Below the pieces are notes generated by a model, which worked only from the letters and a program-made list of their open reading frames with translations, made no database searches and was not told where the DNA came from. Source: Oxalicibacterium solurbis (GTDB lineage: Bacteria; Pseudomonadota; Gammaproteobacteria; Burkholderiales; Burkholderiaceae_D). Taken from it: a stretch of DNA of 64,000 bases. Made by a program: the position numbers and the translations under genes. The DNA is taken from the NCBI RefSeq assembly GCF_014635845.1, contig NZ_BMDP01000002.1, positions 1-64,000 on the forward strand, written 5' to 3'. Positions 25,213-34,107 of this stretch are shown here, piece after piece; position 1 is the stretch's first letter, and every line of letters begins with the position of its first letter.

Positions 25213-26529
25213 ATGCGTACGCCGCAACTGAAGTGGTGGCCGCGCACGCTGTTCACGCGTGTCACGCTGATCTTCTTCGTCGGCCTGGCGCTGGCGCAGG
25301 GATTGACGTACTGGCTGATCATGCACGAGCGCACCGAAGCCACGACCAAGCTGATGCTCGGTTATCTGGAGCAGGACGTCGCCAGCTCGGTCGCCTTGCT
25401 CGACCGGCTGCCGGCCAATGAACGCGCTGCGTGGCTGCCGCGCCTGGAGCGTCGCACCTACAGCTTCATGCTGGAGCCGGGCCTGCAAGGCCGCAAGCCG
25501 GATACCAAGCTGTCGCGACGCATTGCCGATTCCTTCCTCGAAGCGATCGGCAGCCATTACGAGGTTCAAGCCTACGCGGTGCCCGGCGCGCGCGAGCGCG
25601 TGCAGGCGCAGTTGAAGCTGAGCGACGGCACGCCGCTGACGATCGACATGCGGCCCGCCGGCCTGCCGATTTCCAACTGGCTGCCGGTGGTGTTGCTGGT
25701 GCAATTGCTTCTGCTGGGCGTCTTTGCGTGGATAGGCGTGCGTCTGGCGACGCGGCCGCTGGCGCAACTGGCGCATGCCGCCGATACGCTCGGCCCCGAT
25801 CTGCGCGCCATGCAGTTGCCGGAAGATGGCCCGCAGGAAGTGGCGCGCGCCGCACGCGCTTTCAATGCGATGCAGCAGCGCATCGCCGGCTACATGACGG
25901 AGCGCATGCAGATCCTCGCCGCGATTTCGCACGATCTGCAGACGCCGATCACGCGCATGCGCATGCGCGCCGACATGATGGACGATTCGGAACAGCAGCG
26001 GAAACTGAATCAGGACCTGAAGGAAATGGAATCGCTGGTGCGCGAAGGTGTGACGTATGCGCGCACCCTGCACGGTGCGTCGGAAGATCCCTGCCGCATC
26101 GATCTCGATGCCTTGCTCGACAGTCTGGTCGGCGATTATCTGGATGCGGGCGACCGGCTCTACCTGAACGGCAGGATCGGCCGGCCGCTGGTCACGCGTC
26201 CGAATGCCTTGCGCCGCGTCCTGGTCAACCTGATCGACAACGGCTTCAAATACGGCGGCTCGGTCGAGCTGACCGCTTCGACCGATGCACAGGGCCGCGC
26301 CGTCATCCGCATTCTGGACAACGGTCCAGGCATTCCCGAGAGCGAACTGGAAGCGGTATTCCAGCCGTTCTATCGCCTCGAATCGTCGCGCAACCGCAGC
26401 ACCGGCGGCACCGGCCTCGGCCTGGCGATCGCACGCCAGCTGACGCAGGCAATGAACGGCACGCTGTCCTTGCGCAACCGGCCGGAAGGCGGACTGGAAG
26501 CGCAGCTTGTTCTGGAAAACGTCGCCTGA
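25213..26529 (+). CDS. Sensor histidine kinase (EnvZ-like)
   Basis: A 438-residue membrane kinase. TM1 is at about residues 14-36 and TM2 at about 155-175, bracketing a periplasmic sensor of about 115 residues. A HAMP domain follows (RPLAQLAHAADTLG), then the H-box LAAISHDLQTPITRMR with phosphorylated H240, and the N, G1 and G2 boxes (LVNLIDNGFKYG, RILDNGPGIPES, TGGTGLGLAIARQL). It should phosphorylate the response regulator encoded just upstream. The periplasmic cue may be oxidative or thiol stress, inferred from the neighbours only. A terminator follows the stop. Confidence 0.95.
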   Translation: MRTPQLKWWPRTLFTRVTLIFFVGLALAQGLTYWLIMHERTEATTKLMLGYLEQDVASSVALLDRLPANERAAWLPRLERRTYSFMLEPGLQGRKPDTKLSRRIADSFLEAIGSHYEVQAYAVPGARERVQAQLKLSDGTPLTIDMRPAGLPISNWLPVVLLVQLLLLGVFAWIGVRLATRPLAQLAHAADTLGPDLRAMQLPEDGPQEVARAARAFNAMQQRIAGYMTERMQILAAISHDLQTPITRMRMRADMMDDSEQQRKLNQDLKEMESLVREGVTYARTLHGASEDPCRIDLDALLDSLVGDYLDAGDRLYLNGRIGRPLVTRPNALRRVLVNLIDNGFKYGGSVELTASTDAQGRAVIRILDNGPGIPESELEAVFQPFYRLESSRNRSTGGTGLGLAIARQLTQAMNGTLSLRNRPEGGLEAQLVLENVA

Positions 26530-26540
26530 CGGAAAAGAAG

Positions 26541-26565
26541 AAAGCGGCCGCCATGGCCGCTTTTT
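26541..26565 (+). terminator. Intrinsic terminator after the sensor-kinase operon
   Basis: AAAGCGGCC (26541-26549) pairs with GGCCGCTTT (26555-26563) around a five-base loop and is followed by T-residues. It may also serve the convergent cupin gene on the minus strand, since the left side is A-rich. Confidence 0.88.
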
Positions 26566-26622
26566 AATGTGCGTCGACTGAAAAGCCGGTCGAAAATCTA
26601 CAGAAGAAAAATCGGTGAAAGA

Positions 26623-27012
26623 TCAGGCCACCGTCCTGACGAACAGCGTCGTCAGCGGCTCGTCGCCGACCACACGGCTGCAATGGCCGTGTACGTTCGC
26701 ATCGAAAGTGGCGCCTTCCGGCAATACATCGTTCGAGAAGAAATGTTCGCCGGCACGGAAGATGCGCGATGTGCCGTCGCGCAGGCCGATTTCCATCGCA
26801 CCGCTCAACACCACCAGCCATTGCGCCGTCGTCGTGCAATGGAAATCGCTGCTGACGCCGGGCGGGCTGTGGCGCACCTGGAGTCCGGCGGAAGGAATCA
26901 GTTCGGACAGCAGCGCCTTGGGCGTGCCGCCGGGCAGCGGAATGTCTTCCTCGCGGAAACGCGCGAAGCCGTCGGTGTCGGTAAAGAGAACGATGTTGCG
27001 GAATGTGGTCAT
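26623..27012 (-). CDS. Cupin-like protein
   Basis: A 129-residue protein with a single cupin barrel: GLQVRHSPPGVSSDFHCTTT, then QWLVVLSGAMEIGLRDG with the conserved G in VLSGAM, and FRAGEHFFSND. The metal-binding histidines of motif 1 are only partly recognisable, so activity is uncertain. It may bind a small molecule in the cytoplasm. It is monocistronic and convergent with the kinase operon. Confidence 0.75.
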   Translation of the reverse strand: MTTFRNIVLFTDTDGFARFREEDIPLPGGTPKALLSELIPSAGLQVRHSPPGVSSDFHCTTTAQWLVVLSGAMEIGLRDGTSRIFRAGEHFFSNDVLPEGATFDANVHGHCSRVVGDEPLTTLFVRTVA

Positions 27013-27181
27013 GGCGATCAGGGAAACGTTCGTTGAAACCGCCGGCCTGCAGACGCATGTCGCATGTGCAGGCCGGCGGTGGGCGACGGACTTTGCATCC
27101 GCCGCTATCCTAACGTATCGGTGACTTGTCTCGTAACGTGGCCTTGTAATTTATCCTGTGCTGCAGGGATGGCTGCTGTTC

Positions 27182-28468
27182 TTAGGCACGTACTTCTTGG
27201 TCACGCACTTTGCGCAAACGCACCGCCAATGCCGCCAGCGAAGAAGTCGTTGCCAGCGCCACCACGCCCGGCCAGCCCCAATGCGCCAGCACCATGCTGC
27301 CGAGCGCCGCACCGGATGCCATGCCGACGAACATGCCGGTGAACAGCAGCGCATTCAGGCGGCTGCGCGAACCCGGATCGATGCCGAACACGACAGTCTG
27401 GTGCGCCACCAGCGTGGCCTGCACGCCGAAGTCGAAACCGACGGTGGCAACGACGATCAGCATCAACTGCGCATGCGGCGACAGCAACGGTGCCAGCCAC
27501 ATCACTGCAAACGAGACTGCAGCCAGCGCACAGCCGATGCGGGTGACCAGTTCAGGGCCGCGACGATCGGAGATGCGGCCAGCCAGCGGCGCAGCCAGTG
27601 CACCGGCAGCACCGGCCAGGCCGAAGGAACCGGCGACTGCGCTGCCCAGATGAAATGGTTCGCCATGCAGCATGACGGCCAGTGTCGACCAGAATGCGCT
27701 GAAGCCGATCGCCAGTAATCCTTGCGCCAGCGCTGCCTGACGCAGCTTGCCGTGCGCACGCCACAGATCGACCATCGAACCCAGCAGCGCGCCGTAACCC
27801 AGTTGCGTCGTCGGATTGAAACGCGGCAGGCCGCGCCATATCGCCACTGCGATCAGTGCGACGCCGACGGCAGCCGCCACATAAACGGTGCGCCAGCCGA
27901 ACTGCGCCGCGCCGAAGCCGCTGATCACGCGCGACAGCAGGATGCCCAGCAGCACGCCCGTCATCACGGTGCCGACGGTCTTGCCGCGCTGCGCTTCCGG
28001 CGCCAGCGTCGCCGCTGCGGGAATGATGTCCTGCACCATCGTCGCGGTCAGGCCGATTGCGAGGCTGGCGGCGAGCAGGGTGCCTATGCCAGGCGCGAGG
28101 CCGCTGCCCAGCAGCGCCAGCGTCAGCAGCGCTGCTTTCGCCAGGATGATGGTGCGGCGGTCGTAGCGGTCGCCCAGCGGCGCCAGCAGCAGGATGCCGA
28201 GGGCGTAGCCGAGCTGTGTCAGCGTCGGCACCCAGCCGATCATGCTGTCGCTGGCATGCATGTCCGCACCCAGCAGGCCCAGCATCGGCTGGCTGTAGTA
28301 AAGCGATGCGACAGCGAGGCCGGCTCCCGTCGCCATCAGCAGGATGAGTGGCGCGGGAATGGCGTGGTGGGCGGCCGCGGAAGCGGAGGATAGGGTGGAT
28401 GAGAGGCAGCCGGAATCGGCAGGTTTTCCTGCCGTTTGGCATGCGGATGTTGATTGAGCGGTCAGCAT
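27182..28468 (-). CDS. Major facilitator superfamily exporter
   Basis: A 428-residue protein with about 12 hydrophobic helices. The A-like motif between TM2 and TM3 is LAPLGDRYDRRTIIL, with a second copy (APLAGRISDRRGPELV) in the C-terminal half. It belongs to the drug:H+ antiporter group of MFS proteins similar to YnfM/AraJ-like exporters. The N-terminal 38 residues form a polar extension. It is divergent from a LysR regulator that probably controls it. Substrate unknown. Confidence 0.9.
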   Translation of the reverse strand: MLTAQSTSACQTAGKPADSGCLSSTLSSASAAAHHAIPAPLILLMATGAGLAVASLYYSQPMLGLLGADMHASDSMIGWVPTLTQLGYALGILLLAPLGDRYDRRTIILAKAALLTLALLGSGLAPGIGTLLAASLAIGLTATMVQDIIPAAATLAPEAQRGKTVGTVMTGVLLGILLSRVISGFGAAQFGWRTVYVAAAVGVALIAVAIWRGLPRFNPTTQLGYGALLGSMVDLWRAHGKLRQAALAQGLLAIGFSAFWSTLAVMLHGEPFHLGSAVAGSFGLAGAAGALAAPLAGRISDRRGPELVTRIGCALAAVSFAVMWLAPLLSPHAQLMLIVVATVGFDFGVQATLVAHQTVVFGIDPGSRSRLNALLFTGMFVGMASGAALGSMVLAHWGWPGVVALATTSSLAALAVRLRKVRDQEVRA

Positions 28469-28536
28469 GTTTTTCCCTTGTTGGATGATGCTGTGTATTC
28501 TCCTTATGAATGAATAATCACGGTAGTAGCCTTAAA

Positions 28537-28553
28537 CGTACATTTGTTATACG
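28537..28553. promoter_or_regulatory. Candidate LysR-type operator (CGTA-N9-TACG)
   Basis: CGTA (28537-28540) and TACG (28550-28553) are inverted arms with a nine-base spacer, giving a LysR-like symmetric core. It lies nine bases before the lysR ATG and about 70 bases upstream of the divergent MFS gene. The arms are short, so this is tentative. Confidence 0.4.
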
Positions 28554-28561
28554 CTTTATGC

Positions 28562-29641
28562 ATGAAAGAAGCAGGCAATCCCGGCGTAGACCGCATTGAG
28601 CTGATGCAAACCTTTGTCCGCATCGTGGAGACGGGCAGCCTGTCGGCTGCCGCCGAGCAGTTGAAGACCAGCCAGCCCACCGTCAGCCGTCGCCTGCAGA
28701 CGCTGGAACGCTCGCTGGGCTTGCGCCTGCTGCAGCGCACGACGCATGTGATGAAGCTCACCGGAGATGGTGAGCGTTGCTACGCGCATGCGAAGGAATT
28801 GCTGGAGAACTGGAAGGCGATGGAAGCCGACCTGCGCGGCACGCAGGATGATCCCGAGGGCATGTTGCGCGTGCTGGTGCCGCATGCATTCGGCCAGGAT
28901 CAGCTGATCGATCTGCTGACCGATTATCTGGCGCGCTATCCGCGGGTTTCAGTCGACTGGCTGCTGCATGATCGCCGGCCGGATTTCATCGCCGAAGGTA
29001 TCGATTGCGCGATTCAGGTCGGCGACATCGATAATCCTTCGCTGGTGGCCTTGCGCCTGTTCGAAGTGCCGCGCATCGTCGTCGGTTCGCCCGATCTGCT
29101 GCAGGGCAAGCTGCCTGCGCAACCGCAAGAGTTGCATGCACTGCCGTGGCTGGCATTGCGCACTTACTATCGCGACGAGGTCGTGCTGATGCGCCAGCCG
29201 GAAGGCAGGCGCAGTGCGCGCGGAGGGCGAGGAGGGCGCGGCGCCAACGATGCCGGCAATGACAAGACCAATACGCATACACACCGCTTTGCGATACGGC
29301 CGCGCATGAGTACCGACAGCCTGTATGCGTTGCGCAATGCCGCGTTGAAAGGATTGGGGGTCGGCCTCGTCTCGGCCTGGCTGGTCGCCGACGATATCGC
29401 AGCGGGACGGCTGGTCCAGCTTGTCCCCGAATGGCGTGCTGCACCGTTGCCGGTTTCGCTGGTATATCCGTATGCGCGCTTCTATCCGGCGCGCACGCGG
29501 TTGTTCATCGAGGCCGTGCGCAGGATCGTGCTGGAGCTGGAAACGAAGACGGTTGCCGCGTTATCCGGCAAGCCGTCTGAAAAATCAGCCGGCAGATCAT
29601 CGGATAAATCGGCCGGCAAAAGAAAGCCAGCGCCGAAATAA
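28562..29641 (+). CDS. LysR-family transcriptional regulator with a Gly/Arg-rich insertion
   Basis: About 359 residues, longer than the usual 300. The helix-turn-helix (TFVRIVETGSLSAAAEQLKT, then SQPTVSRRLQTLERSLG) is clear, followed by the effector domain. Within the effector domain, residues about 212-243 form an insert rich in Arg, Gly, Asn and Thr (RRSARGGRGGRGAND) absent from normal family members. The last 30 residues are a Lys/Ser-rich tail with repeated SGKPSEKSAG-like units. The ATG at 28562 was chosen; a TTG six codons upstream is possible. It is divergent from the MFS gene, its probable target. Confidence 0.88.
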   Translation: MKEAGNPGVDRIELMQTFVRIVETGSLSAAAEQLKTSQPTVSRRLQTLERSLGLRLLQRTTHVMKLTGDGERCYAHAKELLENWKAMEADLRGTQDDPEGMLRVLVPHAFGQDQLIDLLTDYLARYPRVSVDWLLHDRRPDFIAEGIDCAIQVGDIDNPSLVALRLFEVPRIVVGSPDLLQGKLPAQPQELHALPWLALRTYYRDEVVLMRQPEGRRSARGGRGGRGANDAGNDKTNTHTHRFAIRPRMSTDSLYALRNAALKGLGVGLVSAWLVADDIAAGRLVQLVPEWRAAPLPVSLVYPYARFYPARTRLFIEAVRRIVLELETKTVAALSGKPSEKSAGRSSDKSAGKRKPAPK

Positions 29642-29658
29642 CGGACGCAAGGCGGAAA

Positions 29659-29910
29659 TCACTCTGCGGGCTTGTGTTCCGCGTGCGCCTTCAGCAGTGC
29701 TTCCGCCGCATGCAGCGCGCCGGCTTCCGCTTCTTCCTTGGTCATGAAGACTTCTTCCACGCACACATGCTGGCGTGGAAAAATGTTGTTGCGATGCATC
29801 GGGTTGGTCGACGGCCCGTAGATCGTCAGATAGGCAGCCCACTGTTCGGTGCCGCCGATCGGCTCCGCTTCGTATTCGATTTCATGATCGCCAATGGTTT
29901 CGTAAGGCAT
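29659..29910 (-). CDS. Conserved hypothetical protein (83 aa)
   Basis: An 83-residue acidic soluble protein (ETIGDHEIEYEAEPIGGTEQ, then VCVEEVFMTKEEAEAGALHA). It looks like a small cytoplasmic alpha/beta protein. No family or motif is recognised. Its start overlaps the end of the upstream VOC-family gene by 29 nt, so the two are translated from one message. Confidence 0.65.
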   Translation of the reverse strand: MPYETIGDHEIEYEAEPIGGTEQWAAYLTIYGPSTNPMHRNNIFPRQHVCVEEVFMTKEEAEAGALHAAEALLKAHAEHKPAE

Positions 29911-30310
29911 CGAGTATTCCTTTCGATGATGATGCGACGGTGGGTACTGCGACGAACTCGATCGTCACGCCCGGTATCGGCATCACGAACAATTGCAGTT
30001 CGCCGCTGGCAGGTACTTCTGTCGCACGGTAGACGACATTCTCTTCCTGCAGGCGTTCGATCAGCTTCGTCCACTCGGCGTTGTCTTCGATACGGAATGC
30101 GAAGTGATCGATGCGCGTGGAGGATTTGACGGGCGGCTGATCCATGTTGCCCTTGACCAGATGGATCACCGGCTTGTCCTTCTGGTACAGCCAGTAGCCC
30201 TCAAAAGAAAACGGCGGCCGCTCGCCTTCGACAAGGCCGACGACGGCGCAGAAGAAATGGCGCAGGGCTTCAAGCTGCGGCGCGACGATGGTGGCGTGAT
30301 CGAGTTTCAT
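29882..30310 (-). CDS. VOC-family (glyoxalase/dioxygenase-like) protein
   Basis: A 142-residue protein of the vicinal oxygen chelate fold: KLDHATIVAPQLEALRHFFC, then a beta-hairpin with PVIHLVKG, a second half beginning STRIDHFAFRIED, and a final GVTIEFVAV strand. The metal ligands would be H4, H52-region and the glutamate of the last strand. Members include glyoxalase I, dioxygenases and fosfomycin-resistance enzymes; the substrate here is unknown. The ATG at 30310 begins the conserved domain, ten codons inside the longer frame. Confidence 0.82.
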   Translation of the reverse strand: MKLDHATIVAPQLEALRHFFCAVVGLVEGERPPFSFEGYWLYQKDKPVIHLVKGNMDQPPVKSSTRIDHFAFRIEDNAEWTKLIERLQEENVVYRATEVPASGELQLFVMPIPGVTIEFVAVPTVASSSKGILDALRNHWRS

Positions 30311-30359
30311 GTCTACTATTGTAGGCCCATGGAATATCAATGCAACGAAGGCTCAAAGC

Positions 30360-31256
30360 CTAGGCCAGAAATTGAACGATGGTTCGCGTCGCATCGGCGA
30401 TCACATCGTCGCGCGGTTTCGCGGCCTGCTCATGCTGCGTGAAATACAGCACGACGACGATGGGGGCGCGGCCCGGCGGCCACAGTACGCCGATATCGTT
30501 GGTGGTGCCGTAGGAGCCGGTGCCGGTCTTGTCGGCCACGATCCAGTCCGTCGGCACGCCGGCGCGAATGCGCGCGTCGCCAGTGCGGTTCTTCTTCATC
30601 CAGAAGACCAGCTGTTCCCGCTGCAGCGATCCCAGTGCATTGCCCAGCATGAGTTTCTGCAGGGTTTGCACCATCGCGGCCGGCGTCGTCGTATCCTGCG
30701 GATCGCCGGGGATGGCGCTGTTCAGTGCCGGCTCCCAGCGGTCGAGGCGAAATGTCTCGTCGCCGATGGTGCGGGCAAAGGCGGTCACTGCCGCCGTGCC
30801 TCCCAGTTCCTTCATCAGCAGATTGACGGCGGCGTTATCGCTGTATTGCAGCGTGGCGGCACACAGTTCGGCAACCGTCATGCCCTTGCTGATCAGCTTC
30901 TCCGTGATCGGTGCATAGCCGGAGGCATCGGTATCCTGCTTCGTATAGCCGATGCGCTTGCCCAGCAGTTCGCGCTGTTCTTCGCTGTGTTTCAAGATGG
31001 CTGCTGCAGCGATGGTCTTGAAGGTGCTGCAGAACGGAAAGCGTTCGCCGGCACGATATTCCACCGCCTTGCCGTTGCCGGTATCGAAGGCGACGATGCC
31101 GAGGCGGCCATTGGCGGACTGTTCCAGCTTTTCCAGCGCATCCTGCGCCGCGGTCGATGCGGCAAATGCGTGACGGGGCATGCCGGCGAACGGGGTGGTC
31201 ATCGCAATCATCAGCAGGGTGCGGCGCCGTGAGGAAAATCGATCGTCATCCCGCAT
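30360..31256 (-). CDS. Class A beta-lactamase
   Basis: A 298-residue exported enzyme. The N-terminus has a twin-arginine-like [12 protein letters not shown] signal. All class A motifs are present: S77-T-F-K80 (Ambler S70-K73), S139-D-N141 (130-132), E175 in EPALN (166) and K243-T-G245 (234-236). C76 sits at Ambler 69, but position 238 is Gly, so the carbapenemase-type 69-238 disulfide is absent. By alignment R229-R231 places Arg at Ambler 220 with Thr at 244, as in several environmental enzymes. It hydrolyses beta-lactams in the periplasm; spectrum cannot be judged. No ampR-type regulator is adjacent. Confidence 0.95.
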   Translation of the reverse strand: MRDDDRFSSRRRTLLMIAMTTPFAGMPRHAFAASTAAQDALEKLEQSANGRLGIVAFDTGNGKAVEYRAGERFPFCSTFKTIAAAAILKHSEEQRELLGKRIGYTKQDTDASGYAPITEKLISKGMTVAELCAATLQYSDNAAVNLLMKELGGTAAVTAFARTIGDETFRLDRWEPALNSAIPGDPQDTTTPAAMVQTLQKLMLGNALGSLQREQLVFWMKKNRTGDARIRAGVPTDWIVADKTGTGSYGTTNDIGVLWPPGRAPIVVVLYFTQHEQAAKPRDDVIADATRTIVQFLA

Positions 31257-31698
31257 AGCCGATTCCCTTCGCCATCATCGCCGCGCACAGCATCATCAAC
31301 AGCAGCAGCGTCAGCTCCACATGAATCAGGATACGCAGCCGGCGGCCTTGTGCATCGCCGAGTTCCGGCACAATACCCTGCTTCAACGGTTTGCCCCACT
31401 TCAGGAACGTGAGCGTCGGATAGATCGAAATCAGGCCGACCGCAATGAACAGCGCCATCTTCGCCATGAAAGGCGTGCTGTGCATGTAATACAGCGGGCC
31501 TTTCTCGAAATACATCACGCGCAATGCGCCGACGATGAGGACGGCACCGGCAAACGCGCCGTAGATCGCGTCGTAGCGCATGATCTTGCGCGCGGATGCC
31601 AGCGTCAGCGGCTGCTTCAGCAGTAGCATCTCGAACGACAGCAACAGCATGATGGCGACGAAGCAGAGGTGATGCAGAAAGGCGACGAAGGCGCTCAT
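31246..31698 (-). CDS. DUF2214 membrane protein
   Basis: A 150-residue protein with four hydrophobic helices ([76 protein letters not shown]) and the conserved [17 protein letters not shown] and [11 protein letters not shown] stretches of the DUF2214 family. Function is unknown. The ATG at 31698 has a GGGAGA ribosome site and starts the first helix. Its end overlaps the beta-lactamase start by 11 nt, so the two are probably co-expressed. Confidence 0.85.
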   Translation of the reverse strand: MSAFVAFLHHLCFVAIMLLLSFEMLLLKQPLTLASARKIMRYDAIYGAFAGAVLIVGALRVMYFEKGPLYYMHSTPFMAKMALFIAVGLISIYPTLTFLKWGKPLKQGIVPELGDAQGRRLRILIHVELTLLLLMMLCAAMMAKGIGYAG

Positions 31699-31839
31699 GA
31701 ACAGTCTCCCGGAATATTGCATCGATTATCGGCAATCGATGCCGATTGGACAAGTCGCCGGAATAAAGCTGCCCGCGATGTCGTTCAGCCGTTCATGCCG
31801 CAGCAAGGCACGGTTTCACGCAGAGGGAATCCGGCAACC

Positions 31840-32271
31840 TTATCGCGCCGGTTTTGCGATGCGGCATCCCTGCGCATCGACGATCGCTTCCCCGTCTTCC
31901 TTGGCGAACGCGCCGCGCTGCGGCCTGTCCAGGATATCGAGCACAAGTTCCGAAGGGCGGCATAAGCGCGTGCCCTTGTCGGCGACGACGAAGGGGCGGT
32001 TGATCAGGATCGGATGCGCGAGCATCGCATCGATCAGCGCATGGTCGTCGAGAGACGGATTGTCCAGGCCGAGCTCCGCGTAGGGCGTGCCATGCTGACG
32101 AATCGCTTCGCGCACCGTCAGGCCTGCATCGCGGATCAGTTTTGTCAGCGTTTCCCGCGACGGCGGCGTGTGCAGATATTCGATGATCTCCGGTTCTTCG
32201 CCGGTATTGCGAATCAGTGCCAGCGTATTGCGCGACGTGCCGCAGGCCGGGTTGTGATAAATGGTCGTCAT
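31840..32271 (-). CDS. arsC: Arsenate reductase (glutaredoxin type)
   Basis: A 143-residue enzyme of the E. coli R773 ArsC type (141 residues). The catalytic cysteine is C10 in HNPACGTSRN, and RPFVVADKGTRLCRP contains the conserved arginines around the active site. It reduces arsenate to arsenite using glutathione and glutaredoxin, producing the substrate of ArsB. It is the last gene of the arsR-arsB-arsC operon, 33 nt after arsB. Confidence 0.95.
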   Translation of the reverse strand: MTTIYHNPACGTSRNTLALIRNTGEEPEIIEYLHTPPSRETLTKLIRDAGLTVREAIRQHGTPYAELGLDNPSLDDHALIDAMLAHPILINRPFVVADKGTRLCRPSELVLDILDRPQRGAFAKEDGEAIVDAQGCRIAKPAR

Positions 32272-32304
32272 GGTCTTTCCTCGCGAATCCGTGCGGACGA
32301 AAAA

Positions 32305-33588
32305 TCAGAAATGCAGCCGGATCGCCAGTGCGGCAAGCGTGGCCAGCAGTACCGGCAGCGTCAGCAGCACGCCGACGCGGAAGTAATAACCCCACGAAAT
32401 GCGCACGCCCTTGCCGGCCAGCACATGCAGCCACAGCAGCGTCGCCAGGCTGCCGATCGGCGTGATCTTCGGGCCGAGATCGCAGCCGATCACGTTGGCG
32501 TACACCATCGCTTCATGCACGGCACCTTGCGCGGTCGTCGCATCGATGGACAAGGCGCCCACCAGCACGGTCGGCATGTTGTTCATGATCGAAGACAGGA
32601 AGGCCGTCGTCAGCCCGGTGCCGATGGCTGCCGGCCAGATGCCGCCGGCTGCGTATTCGTTCAAATGGGCGGTGAGGTACGCGGTCAGCCCGGCATTGCG
32701 CAAGCCGTAGACGACGAGATACATGCCCAGCGAAAAGAACACCACCTGCCACGGCGCATTGCGGATTACCTCGCGCGTGGCGATCACATGGCCCTTGGCG
32801 GCAATTGCCAGCAGCACGATCGCGCCGATGGCGGCGACGGCGCTGATCGGCACGCCCCGGCTTTCCAGCCAGAAGAATCCGATCAGCAGCAGGCCGAGCA
32901 CCCACCAGCCGGCGATGAAGGTGGCGCGGTCGCGGATCGCTTGCGTCGGCTGTTTCAGTTGCTGCATGTCGTAGCCGGCGGGAATGTCGTTCTTGAAGAA
33001 CCACAGCAGCATCAGCAGCGTCATGCCGACCGACACCAGATCGACCGGCACCATCACTGACGCATAGCGCGCAAAGCCGATATCGAAGAAATCCGCCGAG
33101 ACGATATTCACCAGGTTCGACACCACCAGCGGCAGGCTCGCCGTATCGGCGATGAAGCCGGCCGCCATCACGAAGGCCAGCGTCGCCTGCGGCGGGAAGC
33201 GCAACGCCGCCAGCATCGCGATGACGATCGGCGTCAGGATCAGCGCCGCGCCGTCGTTGGCGAACAGCGCCGATACCGCTGCGCCCAGCAGCACCAGCAG
33301 CACGAACAGCTTGCGTCCGTGGCCACCGCCCCAGCGCGCCACATGCAGCGCCGCCCATTCGAAGAAGCCGGCCTGATCCAGAATCAGGCTGATGACGATG
33401 ATCGCGATGAAGGTGCCGGTCGCGTTCCAGACGATATGCCACACGACCGGAATGTCGGACAGCTGGATCACGCCGGACAGCAGGACCAGCACTGCGCCGA
33501 AGCTGGCGCTCCAGCCGATGCCGAGGCCGCGCGGTTGCCAGATCACAAGGGTCAGCGTCAGCAGGAAAACAAGAAAAGCGGTCAGCAC
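32305..33588 (-). CDS. arsB: Arsenite efflux permease ArsB
   Basis: A 427-residue protein with about 12 hydrophobic helices, matching the length of E. coli ArsB (429). Conserved stretches are [51 protein letters not shown] and [20 protein letters not shown]. It extrudes arsenite (and antimonite) using the membrane potential. It is ArsB rather than ACR3. No arsA is present, so it works alone. It lies between arsR and arsC. Confidence 0.96.
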   Translation of the reverse strand: MLTAFLVFLLTLTLVIWQPRGLGIGWSASFGAVLVLLSGVIQLSDIPVVWHIVWNATGTFIAIIVISLILDQAGFFEWAALHVARWGGGHGRKLFVLLVLLGAAVSALFANDGAALILTPIVIAMLAALRFPPQATLAFVMAAGFIADTASLPLVVSNLVNIVSADFFDIGFARYASVMVPVDLVSVGMTLLMLLWFFKNDIPAGYDMQQLKQPTQAIRDRATFIAGWWVLGLLLIGFFWLESRGVPISAVAAIGAIVLLAIAAKGHVIATREVIRNAPWQVVFFSLGMYLVVYGLRNAGLTAYLTAHLNEYAAGGIWPAAIGTGLTTAFLSSIMNNMPTVLVGALSIDATTAQGAVHEAMVYANVIGCDLGPKITPIGSLATLLWLHVLAGKGVRISWGYYFRVGVLLTLPVLLATLAALAIRLHF

Positions 33589-33629
33589 GATGGAAGTGGA
33601 GAGAAATCAAACGGAATGAAAAAAGCCGC

Positions 33630-33971
33630 TCAGGCCTTGGCTTTGGTCCTGGCGGCGGGACGGCACGGACGACTGGGCGTGCATACATTGCCGCCGCAGC
33701 AGTTCTCGGTGAGGAAGCCGACGAGCGCATTCATCGTATCGAAGCTGGCCGAATAGATCATGGAACGGCCGTCGCGCCTCACCGTAACGAGTTGCGCATG
33801 CGCCAGTTCCTTCAGATGGAAGGACATCGACGACGGCGCAATGCCCAGTTCATCGCCGATCCGCGTGGCCGCCATGCCTTCCGGGCCGGCCTGCACCAGC
33901 AGGCGGAAGATGGCGAGGCGCGATTCCTGCGCAAGCGCGGCCAGCGCGATGACGGTTTCTTGGTTGTTCAT
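33630..33971 (-). CDS. arsR: ArsR-family arsenic-responsive repressor
   Basis: A 113-residue winged-helix repressor (ALAQESRLAIFRLLVQAGPE, then GIAPSSMSFHLKELAHAQLV). The usual ELCVCDLC site in the DNA-binding helix is absent. Instead cysteines C91, C92 and C97 (ENCCGGNVC) lie near the C-terminus, like the three-cysteine arsenite site described for the Acidithiobacillus ferrooxidans ArsR. It should release DNA when arsenite binds. A promoter and perfect palindrome lie directly upstream. It is the first gene of the operon. Confidence 0.94.
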   Translation of the reverse strand: MNNQETVIALAALAQESRLAIFRLLVQAGPEGMAATRIGDELGIAPSSMSFHLKELAHAQLVTVRRDGRSMIYSASFDTMNALVGFLTENCCGGNVCTPSRPCRPAARTKAKA

Positions 33972-33990
33972 GGCAGTCGATGGAAATTCA

Positions 33991-34027
33991 ATATTTCAAT
34001 TATTATTGAAATATTTGATGCCTGCAA
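33991..34027 (-). promoter_or_regulatory. arsRBC promoter with ArsR operator
   Basis: On the minus strand, TTGCAG (34027-34022) and AATAAT (34004-33999) with a 17-base spacer form a sigma-70 promoter. A perfect palindrome, ATATTTCAAT (33991-34000) and ATTGAAATAT (34005-34014) around a four-base spacer, covers the -10 box and part of the spacer. ArsR bound there would block RNA polymerase. It ends 20 bases before the arsR ATG. Confidence 0.85.
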
Positions 34028-34107
34028 TACCGGCGATGAAATTCGTTGCCGGAGTTGCGGGTTTGCGGCGTTGTCGAGGTTGCAGGGATTGTCGTTTGCC
34101 GGAAGCG

